A stretch of DNA of 64,000 nucleotides from Aquamicrobium lusatiense (lineage in GTDB: Bacteria; Pseudomonadota; Alphaproteobacteria; Rhizobiales; Rhizobiaceae), in the NCBI RefSeq assembly GCF_014201615.1, contig NZ_JACHEU010000001.1, positions 639,631 to 703,630 on the forward strand. The letters are read 5' to 3'. Positions within the stretch are counted from its first letter, which is position 1; each line of letters opens with the position of its first letter. The translations under genes and the position numbers were made by a program. Shown piece after piece: positions 1 to 7,307 of this stretch. Below the pieces are notes generated by a model. That model was not told where the DNA came from. It did no database searches and saw nothing but the letters and a program-made list of their open reading frames with translations.

Positions 1-494
1 AGGAAGGCGCGGTGGCGCTGCATCGTGTAGTCGCGCGGCGTCTCGCCGACGGCCAGGCGGTTGTGAACGTGTCGCCAGTAATCCGGCGAGACATCGACGG
101 GATCGATGCCGATCGCTTCGATCGCGTCGATGAGCTGGAGCATGCGCTCCACCTTCGGCCAGCCATCGACGCGCAGCAGGACGTCGCCGCCAGGCTTCAC
201 GGTCGGGATCGTCTGGCAGGGTTCGTCGGCACCGACCGCGCGCAGAATGTCGAGGCGGGAGAGCACGGTGCCATGCTCGTTCGCGGCCCAGCGCACCAGC
301 GCGAAGGTCGTGCCGGGAGGGAAGAAGAGAATGCGGCGGCGACGGTCGAGGACCTGTTCGCGCACCTCGCGGCCGAAGCGGATCCATTGCTCGATCAGCT
401 TCTCGGTCCAGACGAGTTCGACCTGGGTGAGATATTCCGGCGGCGCGTGAAGAGCGCGGCCGGCGCGCGCGGATGCGGCGGCAAGGCCGGTCAT
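1..494 (-). CDS. DUF2840 domain protein, C-terminus cut by window edge
   Basis: Reading the minus strand from the ATG at 494 gives an uninterrupted frame running off the left edge, about 164 residues, with no stop inside the window. It contains the stretches WIRFGREVREQ, FALVRWAANEHGTVLSR, VKPGGDVLLRVDGWPKVER and WRHVHNRL, which I recognise as the DUF2840 family. That family sits next to parA and upstream of the traF signal peptidase in alphaproteobacterial conjugative elements. The ATG overlaps the stop of the upstream ribbon-helix-helix gene (TGATG), so the two are translationally coupled. The molecular function is unknown. Its presence suggests that the transfer genes lie just outside the window on the left. 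Confidence 0.85.
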   Translation of the reverse strand, partial: MTGLAAASARAGRALHAPPEYLTQVELVWTEKLIEQWIRFGREVREQVLDRRRRILFFPPGTTFALVRWAANEHGTVLSRLDILRAVGADEPCQTIPTVKPGGDVLLRVDGWPKVERMLQLIDAIEAIGIDPVDVSPDYWRHVHNRLAVGETPRDYTMQRHRAF

Positions 495-745
495 CAGTCG
501 TCTCCTTGGGATGGTGGGAATTCACGCTCGAACAGCGCGCGCAGCATGTCTGCGACCGTCTGACCGCGCTGGAAGGCCGCGATCTTGATCCGCCCGCGCA
601 TGTCGGCGGTCACGTCGATGGTCAGCCTGGCCGAGAAGTCGTCGGCGAGTTGCGGGCGCTGCGTCTGGCGATCGGTCGCTTTGATCCAGCTCTCCGGATC
701 GCCAGGCCGGGATGCGAAGCCGCGCTTGGGGGATCGTTCGCTCAT
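494..745 (-). CDS. Small ribbon-helix-helix-like partition accessory protein
   Basis: The predicted product has 83 residues from the ATG at 745, which overlaps the parA stop by 4 bases (ATGA). The N-terminal half is basic and proline-rich. The C-terminal half (ARLTIDVTADMRGRIKIAAFQRGQTVADMLRALFEREF) has one beta-strand followed by two helices, as expected for a ribbon-helix-helix DNA-binding protein. Genes of this form follow parA in related integrative elements, where a centromere-binding role like that of ParG would fit. That role is inferred from position and fold; no specific family name is certain. A longer upstream start is open but lies inside parA and is not needed. Confidence 0.7.
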   Translation of the reverse strand: MSERSPKRGFASRPGDPESWIKATDRQTQRPQLADDFSARLTIDVTADMRGRIKIAAFQRGQTVADMLRALFEREFPPSQGDD

Positions 746-1380
746 GCGCCGAGCCTCGCCACCTCGGCCGCGAACGCGGCGATCTCGCGCGCGCCCGGAC
801 AATCCTCGTCATGCTCGGCAGCGATCCGCCCGGTCTGCACGACATCGGCGAAGACGATGCGCTGGCCGATTGTCGTCGCGAGTAATGGCGGATCATGATC
901 CGCGAGTGTCTCTGCGGTTTCGCGCGCCAACACAGTGCGCGCCGCGCAGCGGTTCAGCACGAAGCGAGCGGCAAGCTGCGGGCGGTAGATGCGCGCTTCG
1001 CCGAGTAGCGCCAGCATCTCGGCCGAGGCCCAGCCATCGAGCGGCGACGGCTGCACCGGGATCAGCACGAGATCGGCGGTGAGCAGCGCCGAGCGCATCA
1101 GGCTGGCGACGCGTGGCGGTCCGTCGATGACGACATGGTCGGCGTCACGCGCCAGCTCCGGCGCTTCGCGATGCAGGGTGTCGCGCGCCAGGCCGACGAC
1201 GCCGAACAGCCGCTGCAATCCCTCCCGGCTGCGTTGCTGCGACCAGTCCAGCGCTGACCCTTGTGGATCGGCGTCGATCAGCGTGACGCGCTGCCCATGC
1301 CGAGCCCATTCACCGGCGAGATGCAGCGCCAGCGTCGTCTTGCCGACGCCGCCCTTCTGGTTGAGGAGCGCGACGATCAT
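742..1380 (-). CDS. parA: ParA-family partition ATPase
   Basis: A 212-residue MinD/ParA-type ATPase. The deviant Walker A motif KGGVGKTT is at residues 9-16, the A-prime motif DADPQGS at about 37-43, and DGPP of the switch II region near 88. The short length and lack of an N-terminal HTH domain resemble type Ib plasmid ParA proteins, which work with small ribbon-helix-helix partners such as the gene directly downstream. It probably distributes or stabilises the excised circular form of the element. It is cotranscribed with the two genes that follow through 4-base and 1-base overlaps. A perfect 7-bp-arm palindrome lies about 60 bp upstream of the start and may be the autoregulatory operator. 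Confidence 0.93.
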   Translation of the reverse strand: MIVALLNQKGGVGKTTLALHLAGEWARHGQRVTLIDADPQGSALDWSQQRSREGLQRLFGVVGLARDTLHREAPELARDADHVVIDGPPRVASLMRSALLTADLVLIPVQPSPLDGWASAEMLALLGEARIYRPQLAARFVLNRCAARTVLARETAETLADHDPPLLATTIGQRIVFADVVQTGRIAAEHDEDCPGAREIAAFAAEVARLGA

Positions 1381-1441
1381 AACGGGCTCCCGGCGATTGG
1401 GGCCTCGTCCACACGGCGCGAAAAAGCAGGTTCCGTTAGAA

Positions 1442-1458
1442 AGATTCCGAAGGAATCT
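1442..1458. promoter_or_regulatory. Palindrome upstream of parA
   Basis: AGATTCC-GAA-GGAATCT is a perfect inverted repeat with 7-bp arms and a 3-bp centre, placed 62-78 bp upstream of the parA start. Partition operons of this type are usually autoregulated, so this is a candidate operator or centromere half-site for the adjacent small DNA-binding protein. The role is inferred from position only. Confidence 0.45.
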
Positions 1459-1515
1459 AGGTTAGATAAGTTACGGGGCGCGCAAGAGACTGATTCAGCG
1501 CGATGAATCGGCGAT

Positions 1516-1584
1516 TCCGGTCCCCGATAGCACGAGAGTCCGGTCCCCGTTGGCACGACAGTGCCGGTCCCTGATAGCACGAGA
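1516..1584. repeat. Three tandem 23-24 bp direct repeats (iteron-like)
   Basis: Three consecutive copies with the core CCGGTCCCYGATAGCACGAG begin at 1516, 1539 and 1562. The first and third are nearly identical; the middle one reads GTTGGCACGAC in its second half. The spacing (CCGGTCCC at 1517, 1540 and 1564) matches about two helical turns, as in plasmid iterons bound by a Rep protein. They lie directly beyond the 3' end of repA, and a DnaA-box-like TTATCCCCA (1596-1604, one mismatch to TTATCCACA) overlaps the end of repA. I read this as a candidate oriV or incompatibility region of an integrated plasmid replicon. Confidence 0.65.
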
Positions 1585-1588
1585 TGAT

Positions 1589-2476
1589 TCACAGCTTATC
1601 CCCAGGGCGAGTTGACGAGCGACGACGGCGGCGCGGGATGCCGAGCGCGTCGGGATCGGTTGGTACGAAGGACAGGATTTCTGGCCCGCCGAGGCATTGC
1701 TCGATGGTGAGCCGGTAGCCCGGCAGCGGTTGACGGCGGACGATGTCGCGCAGGTCGTAGGCGAAGTGCTTAAGTTGAGAGAGACTGCCGGATTTCGCGT
1801 GGAGGTGCGGGAAGTCGAAACTCCAGCCGAACTCCTGTTTGCCGCCGTGCTTGCGCACGAGGCGGTAAAGCCAGCGCTCAAGGCCACCAGTGAGATCGAA
1901 GTATTTGCGGTCGATCGTCATCACGAGCGCATCGTCAAGCACCGCGCCATAGAACCAGTCGGGGAGGATCAGTTCGAGACCGAGCGGACGGCCGCGATGG
2001 TCGGCGCGTTCCTTCCATTCGTTGATCCAGGAGAAGCGATGCATCCGCCGCTCGGTCGGCTGGCGCATCGAGGTCGCGACCGTGGTCGACTGCAATCGGT
2101 CGAGTGCCGCCTTGAGGCGGTCGTAGTCGCGCAGCGATACGCCGCGGCCGATGAAGTTCAGGATTTCATAGGGGGTGGTCGCCATCAGGCGCGATGGGCG
2201 CAAGCCGACATCGCGCGCCTCGACGATCTGCGAGGCAGCCCAGATGAGGACGTCCGCGTCCCAGATCGTCGCCATGCCATGTTCCGGCACCGCTTCGACA
2301 CGGATCTTCACCGAGCCGGCCTTGAAGTCTATCGGCGCCAGACGCTTCGACTTGGCGAGCGAAAAGAACGGGTAGGCCATGAGGTCCTGCGCATCGCGGG
2401 GCGCGAGATCGCCGGGCAGCGCCCGAAACAGATCGAGTTGGGAGCGCTCATCGTATTGGGTGTGGCGGAACGACAT
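1589..2476 (-). CDS. repA: Plasmid replication initiator RepA (RPA family)
   Basis: A 295-residue protein beginning MSFRHTQYDERSQLDLF and containing DLMAYPFFSLAKSKR, IWDADVLIWAASQI, TPYEILNFIGRG and LTGGLERWLYRLVRKHGG. I recognise these as hallmarks of the RPA-type replication initiator carried by alphaproteobacterial plasmids and integrative elements. It should bind the iterons beside its 3' end and start replication of the excised element. It sits between an AlpA-like HTH gene (12 bp upstream) and parA. The C-terminus is arginine-rich. Whether it still supports autonomous replication cannot be judged from sequence alone. Confidence 0.9.
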   Translation of the reverse strand: MSFRHTQYDERSQLDLFRALPGDLAPRDAQDLMAYPFFSLAKSKRLAPIDFKAGSVKIRVEAVPEHGMATIWDADVLIWAASQIVEARDVGLRPSRLMATTPYEILNFIGRGVSLRDYDRLKAALDRLQSTTVATSMRQPTERRMHRFSWINEWKERADHRGRPLGLELILPDWFYGAVLDDALVMTIDRKYFDLTGGLERWLYRLVRKHGGKQEFGWSFDFPHLHAKSGSLSQLKHFAYDLRDIVRRQPLPGYRLTIEQCLGGPEILSFVPTDPDALGIPRRRRRSSTRPGDKL

Positions 2477-2487
2477 GGCCGGTCGTC

Positions 2488-2769
2488 TCAGCGCGGGAAG
2501 CGTCCGCCGGCGGCGGTCGAGGCTGTTTGGCGCTTGGCCGGTAAAACAGTGCCGCCCCGCGGATCGGACGTGGAGGTGACGAGACCGCGATCCGCCCAGG
2601 CCTGAAGGTCGTCGACGGAATAGACCACGCGGCCGCCGAGCTTGCGGTAGATCGGACCGGTCCCGTAGGTCCGATGCTTCTCAAGGGTGCGTTCGGAAAG
2701 GCCGAGGAAGCGCGCCGCCTCCTGCGTTCTCAGGTAGCGTGGCGGTAAATTGGCGGCTCTTTCGGCCAT
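2488..2769 (-). CDS. AlpA/excisionase-like helix-turn-helix protein
   Basis: A 93-residue protein with the classic MerR-like excisionase fold near the N-terminus: YLRTQEAARFLGLSERTLEKH, then a wing (IYRKLGGRVVYSVDDLQAWADR). This is the HTH_17/AlpA arrangement in which a strand after the recognition helix contacts DNA. Such proteins in integrative elements either regulate the integrase or replication genes or act as recombination directionality factors. It lies 12 bp upstream of repA on the same strand, so it is likely to be coexpressed with repA or to control it. The last 25 residues are low in structure. Confidence 0.85.
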   Translation of the reverse strand: MAERAANLPPRYLRTQEAARFLGLSERTLEKHRTYGTGPIYRKLGGRVVYSVDDLQAWADRGLVTSTSDPRGGTVLPAKRQTASTAAGGRFPR

Positions 2770-2895
2770 GATCGCACCTCCGTGGTCTCGCGGGCGGCCG
2801 CTTCGAATAAGCGGCGGGTTGCGAGCACGGTGGCGCGAAGACGGCGCCCCGGACGATGTCGAAGTAAGATGTTAAAATCGACACGCGAGCGGGTA

Positions 2896-3510
2896 TCAGC
2901 GATCCCGGCGTGGGCGGCGCAGCAATGTCCGATAGCCGCCGCGAACGAGCTTCATGCCGTCGCGGGCGAGACGGATGGTGGTCTCCCGGATCGGGTCGCC
3001 TACCCAGGATGCTGCGTCAATCTTGTGCTGGGGGAAGAGATGCTCGGCGACGGTGCGGTAGATGGCGCCGCTCGCGCGCGCGTCGATCGCGCGCAGCATC
3101 TGGCGGGCGCGCTGACGTCTTTGCGGCGTCAGGCGTGGATCGGGCGGCACGCGCTTGCCGAACATCGCGTGCCAGAGGCGTTCAACCGCGGTCAGTCGGT
3201 CGGGCGTCAGTTCATCGAATATGATGAACGCGCCGAGGGGGCGGGCATCATCGACGCCGATCAGGGCGACGTCGTGGGGTTCGCCGCGCAGTACGAGCCG
3301 GATCAGACCAGGATCATGCTCGATGATGGCGTGGGCGTGCAGATCCTCAACGCGGAGGCGGAGATGTCCCGCCGGGTTCGGTCCGACGGTGAACGGCAGT
3401 GTCGCGGGATCGGTCTGCGGGGTCCAGAAGATCGGCTGGACGAGCGCCGAGTTGCGAGGGTCGGCGACGAAATCGCAAGCCCCATTGCTCGGCGAACTCG
3501 CCCGCGACAT
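2896..3510 (-). CDS. DUF2285 domain protein
   Basis: A 204-residue frame. The C-terminal part (DARASGAIYRTVAEHLF, then ETTIRLARDGMKLVRGGYRTLL) is the DUF2285 signature, a helical DNA-binding-like domain. Upstream is a beta-rich segment (PIFWTPQTDPATLPF, HAHAIIEHDPGLIRLVLRGEPHDVALIGVDDARPLGAFIIF). The first residues (SPSNGACDF) are the out-of-frame reading of the end of the DUF6499 gene. The true beginning of the domain is VADPRNSALVQ, which follows smoothly from that gene after a +1 shift near 3487. It may be translated from the overlapping ATG at 3510, or be the second half of a frameshifted fusion. Function is unknown. Confidence 0.75.
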   Translation of the reverse strand: MSRASSPSNGACDFVADPRNSALVQPIFWTPQTDPATLPFTVGPNPAGHLRLRVEDLHAHAIIEHDPGLIRLVLRGEPHDVALIGVDDARPLGAFIIFDELTPDRLTAVERLWHAMFGKRVPPDPRLTPQRRQRARQMLRAIDARASGAIYRTVAEHLFPQHKIDAASWVGDPIRETTIRLARDGMKLVRGGYRTLLRRPRRDR

Positions 3511-3661
3511 CCTCGGTCAACCGCCCGACGGCTACCAGTTCCTGATAGGATTTTCTGTATTCAGGGTTGCGACGCAGGAACTCCCAGGCGAGATCGCCGG
3601 GGGTCAACTTGTCGATATAGTCATAGGCGGCTTCAGACCGCCAACTTTCATCCTCGGACAT
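3347..3661 (-). CDS. DUF6499 (transcriptional-regulator-domain) protein, overlaps the DUF2285 gene out of frame
   Basis: The ATG at 3661 opens MSEDESWRSEAAYDYIDKLTPGDLAWEFLRRNPEYRKSY, which matches the N-terminal domain I know as DUF6499, a small regulator-like domain. It usually precedes a DUF2285 region in alphaproteobacterial mobile elements. After EQWGLRF (about residue 61) the frame becomes an arginine-rich, low-information tail. The natural continuation (VADPRNSALVQPIFW) is in the +1 frame. Either one base has been gained in a TTT run near 3487, or the two parts are expressed as overlapping genes or by frameshifting. The longer upstream start at 3778 lacks family resemblance and was not used. 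Confidence 0.7.
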   Translation of the reverse strand: MSEDESWRSEAAYDYIDKLTPGDLAWEFLRRNPEYRKSYQELVAVGRLTEDVAGEFAEQWGLRFRRRPSQLGARPADLLDPADRSRDTAVHRRTEPGGTSPPPR

Positions 3662-3779
3662 TCTCCACTGCCTCCGCGTAAGGTTGTGCAACGCGAGTTT
3701 TGCAGTGGATACGATTCCGGGTTGAACGGAGCGCGGGAAGAACGAAGTGGCCGCAACGTGATGCGGTTTGCGCATCACC

Positions 3780-4118
3780 TCAGTGCAGGCGGCCCTGGAG
3801 CAACTCGCAAAAACCGCTCTTCGTCATCCATTTCGCGCGGTCGAGATGACTGGTGTAGATGCGCTGAGCGCGTTCCGGTTCGGCCTTGGCATCGAGGCCG
3901 AAGAGGACTTCGACGACATCGCGCCAGTCGGCTTTTTCAGCGTCGGCATCCAGCAGCCGGACGTACAGCTTCAGATGCGCCTCGTCATAGGCGGTCAATG
4001 CCGCCCCGGCCGGCGGCTGATCGAGAAAATCGTCTTTGGTCACAACATCCCCCGATCGCGAGATGTATCCAAACTGGAGGATATTGTTAACCGTGATTTG
4101 ATCGGAACGATGACGCAT
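3780..4118 (-). CDS. Short DUF2285-family protein
   Basis: A 112-residue protein whose last 75 residues (YDEAHLKLYVRLLDADAEKADWRDVVEVLFGLD, then ERAQRIYTSHLDRAKWMTKSGFCELLQ) match the compact single-domain DUF2285 proteins. They share the LDADAE...W...VLFG pattern with the DUF2285 domain encoded 270 bp downstream. Family members are common in conjugative elements and are thought to be DNA-binding regulators, but none that I can name precisely has an established function. The gene lies between an XRE regulator and the DUF6499 gene on the same strand. The first 35 residues look less conserved, so a later start is possible. Confidence 0.75.
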   Translation of the reverse strand: MRHRSDQITVNNILQFGYISRSGDVVTKDDFLDQPPAGAALTAYDEAHLKLYVRLLDADAEKADWRDVVEVLFGLDAKAEPERAQRIYTSHLDRAKWMTKSGFCELLQGRLH

Positions 4119-4163
4119 GACCTTGACGCGAGACGAATTGGCAACGCGGCGACCTGTCGAACG

Positions 4164-4406
4164 TCAGGTTTCCTTCTTCGCATCAACGAGCAGCACTCCC
4201 TTGCCCTGATCAGAGTTCAGGAAGACAATGCCGGCGCGTTCGAAAGCCCGTCTCACCTCATCGCGCGTGCTCTCAAAAACCTCGAGGCCACTGGTGGATT
4301 CGAGGCGTTTGAGCGCGGTCAATGAGACCCGGGCCTTGTCAGCGAGCGTCTCCTGTGTCCAACCCAGCAACGCGCGTGCGGCCCGAAACTGTCGGGCGGT
4401 GATCAT
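4164..4406 (-). CDS. XRE-family transcriptional regulator
   Basis: An 80-residue single-domain Cro/CI-type helix-turn-helix protein: ITARQFRAARALLGWTQETLADKARVSLTALKRLE, then a C-terminal strand-rich piece (AFERAGIVFLNSDQGKGVLL). This compact form is typical of regulators that control conjugative transfer or replication modules in alphaproteobacterial elements. A perfect palindrome with a TATAAT-like core lies 43 bp upstream of the start, consistent with autoregulation. It is transcribed towards the DUF2285 genes. Confidence 0.9.
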   Translation of the reverse strand: MITARQFRAARALLGWTQETLADKARVSLTALKRLESTSGLEVFESTRDEVRRAFERAGIVFLNSDQGKGVLLVDAKKET

Positions 4407-4448
4407 GCATGACCACCTCCCACACGGACCTACGCGTACGCCAAAACT

Positions 4449-4465
4449 ACGACTATAATAGTCGT
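4449..4465. promoter_or_regulatory. Palindromic operator of the XRE regulator
   Basis: ACGACTAT-A-ATAGTCGT is a perfect inverted repeat with 8-bp arms. It overlaps a TATAAT/TATTAT sequence that could be the minus-strand -10 element of the regulator gene starting at 4406. The position suggests steric autorepression by the XRE protein, but binding is inferred. Confidence 0.6.
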
Positions 4466-4550
4466 TCTTGGCAGCGTATTCCAGTCGGAAGTGCTTATTT
4501 TCTCTCTGTCAGGCCGCCGAGATCGCAACTGATTCGGTCGCAGCAAAGCC

Positions 4551-4578
4551 GAGGCCCCGGCCTTCCGGTCGGGGCCTC
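4551..4578 (-). terminator. Hairpin terminator after the DUF736 gene
   Basis: GAGGCCCCG and CGGGGCCTC form a perfect 9-bp stem around a 10-nt loop, starting 10 bp beyond the DUF736 stop. On the minus strand it is followed by GGCTTTGCTG, a short U-containing stretch, so termination of the DUF736 transcript is likely though the U-tract is weak. Confidence 0.6.
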
Positions 4579-4588
4579 GCGGAGGGCC

Positions 4589-4915
4589 TCAGTCGCCCCG
4601 GCGCCCATTGGGACGGGACCAGATGAGCGAGAGGGTCTCGCCTTCCTCGTCGTCGAAGAGGTTAGCGTAGATCGGGGCGTTGAAGCTGGGATCGTCGAGC
4701 TTTAGGCCCAGATAGGCACGCCCTTCGTTGGAGGTCTTGGACCAGGCAGCGCCGATCTCGGCGCGGCCCACGAAGACGCGGTGGCTCGGGGCGTTCTCGC
4801 CCGTAGCGCGGGCCTCGGGGATGATCCGGACATTCTTGGTCTGGACGCTGAGGGTGACGATTTCGCCGGTGAACTCGTTGTTGCCGGTCTTCTTGAAGGT
4901 GCCGATGGTCGCCAT
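4589..4915 (-). CDS. DUF736 family protein
   Basis: A 108-residue protein from the ATG at 4915, chosen because AAGGAG lies 8-13 nt upstream. A longer open frame upstream lacks resemblance to the family. The sequence MATIGTFKKTGNNEFTGEI, the strand-rich middle (VRIIPEARATGENAPSHRVFVGRAEIGAAW) and the acidic NLFDDEEGETLSLIWSRP end are diagnostic of DUF736. This family of small beta-rich proteins is nearly universal in rhizobial plasmids and conjugative elements. Its function is not established. The strong ribosome binding site and dedicated terminator suggest a separately and highly expressed gene. Confidence 0.9.
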   Translation of the reverse strand: MATIGTFKKTGNNEFTGEIVTLSVQTKNVRIIPEARATGENAPSHRVFVGRAEIGAAWSKTSNEGRAYLGLKLDDPSFNAPIYANLFDDEEGETLSLIWSRPNGRRGD

Positions 4916-5492
4916 GGTAGTTCTCCTTGAACTCTGTTGCGAGCCCGCACCATTGCGGCCTCGATGGCGATCGAGAGGCCGGAGGCGATTGACGGCGCAC
5001 CCCGCAAGGGCCTGACAGCAAAGGAGAGGCTTTCTTGCCTCGCGAGGAATGACGGCGCAGCCGGCAGGGGAAGAAAGTTTCGACGCCGCTGTTGCGGCAT
5101 AGGCGATCGAGGCGCAGCCGACCTTCGGCCAGATCAGCCCATTGAAGAGGCCGTTTTGGAGCGGTCGATATGACAGAGACGCATCACAGGAGAACGTGGC
5201 GACCATACCGACCGATGGACCCGTAGCGACGTCTGACACCGCGGGTCAAACCAGCTCCGCCAGACGCTACGTACCGCCGATTCCTGCCCGTCGCCCACGA
5301 GATCGCCCCCTCCCGGCACTCGCACCGTCTGCGCGCTGTCACGGCATTGCCACCGGCGCCGTCACCGATGGCATGGCGCGTCAGCTGGGTTAACCGTCGA
5401 TCCGGTCAGCGCGATTGCAAGCGAGCCTGGCGACGAGGAAGGCGCGACCGCCAAGACATCAATTGACCATCCCGCCGCCGCCTGCACCGATG
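4916..5492. other. Intergenic region with no recognisable gene
   Basis: These 577 bp between the DUF736 start and the next gene contain only short overlapping frames with no family resemblance. The part next to DUF736 holds its ribosome binding site and presumably its promoter. I see no tRNA, insertion sequence or clear repeat. Confidence 0.5.
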
Positions 5493-5933
5493 TCAGGTTC
5501 GCACGATGGTCTGCCCGGTTGGCCCGGGCGTGCCCATGGCCGTCACCCGGATCAGCGCCGTGACGCCAACGGCGATTGCGCCGATAACTGAGAAGATGAG
5601 CTGCCAGATGTCGGAGGGCATGGTGTGTTTCACGATGCCATGCGTCGCGTGGTAGCCGGCGAGCGCCGCGGGCGCGACGAAGGCGAGTGCGATCGTGAGC
5701 CGTATCCAGAGCGGACGGATGAAGGCGAGCAGGAACTGGCCGAGGCCGAGCGTCACTGCGGCGGCGGCGAGGCCGACGAGGATCGCTCCGAGCCAACCAG
5801 CGCCGCTGCTATAGGCCCAAGTCCCGGCGCTGACGCCCGCGAAGAACGGCAGCGCGAAGACAGCTAGTGTGAATAGAAGCCAGCACAGGACGCCGATCGC
5901 CGCGATGCCGGAGAGGATGCCGATGAAGACCAT
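5493..5933 (-). CDS. Small integral membrane protein of unknown function
   Basis: A 146-residue protein from the ATG at 5933 (MVFIGILSGIAAIG). It has about four hydrophobic segments, near residues 3-36, 45-70, 76-98 and 108-130 (the first may be two), with alanine- and glycine-rich helices typical of inner-membrane proteins. I do not recognise a family. It lies in the accessory stretch of the element between DUF736 and the DUF2493 gene, where related elements often carry small membrane proteins of unknown role. The longer upstream start was rejected because the added residues are hydrophilic and have no ribosome binding site advantage. Confidence 0.6.
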   Translation of the reverse strand: MVFIGILSGIAAIGVLCWLLFTLAVFALPFFAGVSAGTWAYSSGAGWLGAILVGLAAAAVTLGLGQFLLAFIRPLWIRLTIALAFVAPAALAGYHATHGIVKHTMPSDIWQLIFSVIGAIAVGVTALIRVTAMGTPGPTGQTIVRT

Positions 5934-6077
5934 GGTGGTGTTCTCCGTGAGATAAAGGTCTGACGGTCGCGCCTCCACCACCACCACGGCGCATTGATAG
6001 TATAGCCGAAGAGAAGGCAGGGCGGGAGCGGAAATCCCGTGGGACTTCCGCTTGCGGCCCTGTCGCCTTGCCCGCGA

Positions 6078-6245
6078 TTAGCGGGCGAAGGGGTCGATCT
6101 CGTGAACGATGGCGGCAACTTCGCCGTCATATTCGCCAGCGGGCATGACGCCCATGGTGCCGTCCCCGGCCTGGAAGATGACGATCGAGACCATGAGGGT
6201 GGCGGCGAGGCTGAAGGCGAAGGCGTGAGCTTGATTGAGGGACAT
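6078..6245 (-). CDS. Hypothetical 55-residue membrane-anchored peptide
   Basis: From the ATG at 6245 the frame encodes 55 residues: MSLNQAHAFAFSLAATLMVSIVIFQAG, a single hydrophobic segment, then an acidic tail (GEYDGEVAAIVHEIDPFAR). The tidy signal-anchor-plus-acidic-tail layout, and its position 145 bp upstream of another small membrane protein on the same strand, make it a plausible small gene. No family is recognised. Confidence 0.4.
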   Translation of the reverse strand: MSLNQAHAFAFSLAATLMVSIVIFQAGDGTMGVMPAGEYDGEVAAIVHEIDPFAR

Positions 6246-6548
6246 ATGACCGGCTCCTGTCTTGGAGGCGGGAGACCATCTCCCGCGCGACAGGCGTCCG
6301 ATGTGTCCGGCCGATGGCCGCAATCACCGCGAAGGCGAAGCTGGAGCGGCGGCACGCTTTGCGTCGTCCGACCCTTTACGGGTTGATGGCGTCAGGCCAG
6401 CGGCTGGACCAAGGATTAGCGCAATGGAAGCGGGGGATGGTTTCTCGCTTCGACCGAGTGCTAGGATCGCCCCACAGCAATTCACTGCGTTGGATTCGAG
6501 CCGTGTCCTGGTCGTCCGCGTCGGAAGGCAGGAGGGCGCAAGCAAACG
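6246..6548. other. Intergenic region between divergent genes
   Basis: About 300 bp between the minus-strand small membrane peptide and the plus-strand gene at 6549. A GGAGGGCG sequence near 6530 may serve the plus-strand gene. Nothing else is recognisable. Confidence 0.4.
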
Positions 6549-7301
6549 ATGGCAGCCGGATTTCACATACCAGACGGCAACGACGCCCTTCGAGATGATC
6601 TTCCGGCAGTGGTCGAACTGATCGAGCGTACGGCCCGGTGGGTGAATCCGGAGACTTTCCGGCGTCTGCCGGTATGGGCGCCGCATACGGCTCGCGGCCG
6701 GCCTCTCTATGACGCTGCGTGGTCGCGCCGGTACACGAACACGAAAAAGGCGACCAAGATCACCGCTGAGAAGTTCGAGGGCAATGTCGCCGCGCTCAAT
6801 GCACTCGTGGCGGCTCTGGGCGTCGCGGCGCCGAAGCCGAAGAACTGGACCGTGTGTCACATCTGGGGATACGACGATCCCTCGTTCGCTCAGCAAAGCA
6901 GCGTCGTCCAGGATCTGCGCTACTTCTCCTGCGTCGCCAATATGGTGTGGCTGCCGACCCCGCTCAAAGGCTTCACGGACACGATGCCTGAAATCAAGGC
7001 GATGCTGCGAGTGTGCGCTTTCCACCTTTACGGCTGGGCTTGCGAGCATCCATCGGTTGCCGAGCAATATGAGAAGGTCAAGAACGGCTGGATTCCCGAG
7101 GGCTATCCGAAGAGTTGGCCTTGTCCGGAGCGCCCTGGACTGCTTCCGCCGGGTACAGCGCCGTTCGGGGAGCGGATCGAGCGCGAGATTGCCAAGCGGA
7201 AGGGCAAGCTGAAGGCCGACCTCGCGAATGCGGCCTTTCTCCATTATCCGAAGGAGGAAGTGCTCGCGGTGCTGAAGTTCTGGGGCGTCGACCTGGGGTG
7301 A
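6549..7301 (+). CDS. Uncharacterised 250-residue protein with an HNH-like motif
   Basis: A 250-residue soluble protein with coding-quality sequence throughout and no close relative I can name. The middle contains WTVCHIWGYDDPSF (residues 100-113) and, after about 17 residues, CVANMVWLPTPLKGF (128-142). The H...N spacing and the hydrophobic N-x-V-x-L-P strand resemble the metal-binding core of HNH endonucleases, with CHI in place of DHI. That reading is tentative. The N-terminus has a probable DNA- or protein-binding helical region. It is convergent with the DUF2493 gene 6 bp downstream and is the only plus-strand gene in the first 18 kb, so it may be an accessory insertion. Confidence 0.65.
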   Translation: MAAGFHIPDGNDALRDDLPAVVELIERTARWVNPETFRRLPVWAPHTARGRPLYDAAWSRRYTNTKKATKITAEKFEGNVAALNALVAALGVAAPKPKNWTVCHIWGYDDPSFAQQSSVVQDLRYFSCVANMVWLPTPLKGFTDTMPEIKAMLRVCAFHLYGWACEHPSVAEQYEKVKNGWIPEGYPKSWPCPERPGLLPPGTAPFGERIEREIAKRKGKLKADLANAAFLHYPKEEVLAVLKFWGVDLG

Positions 7302-7307
7302 CGGCGC

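Noticed and set aside
1697..2605. A 302-codon plus-strand open frame opposite repA
   Set aside because: repA on the other strand matches the RPA family; this frame is a shadow.
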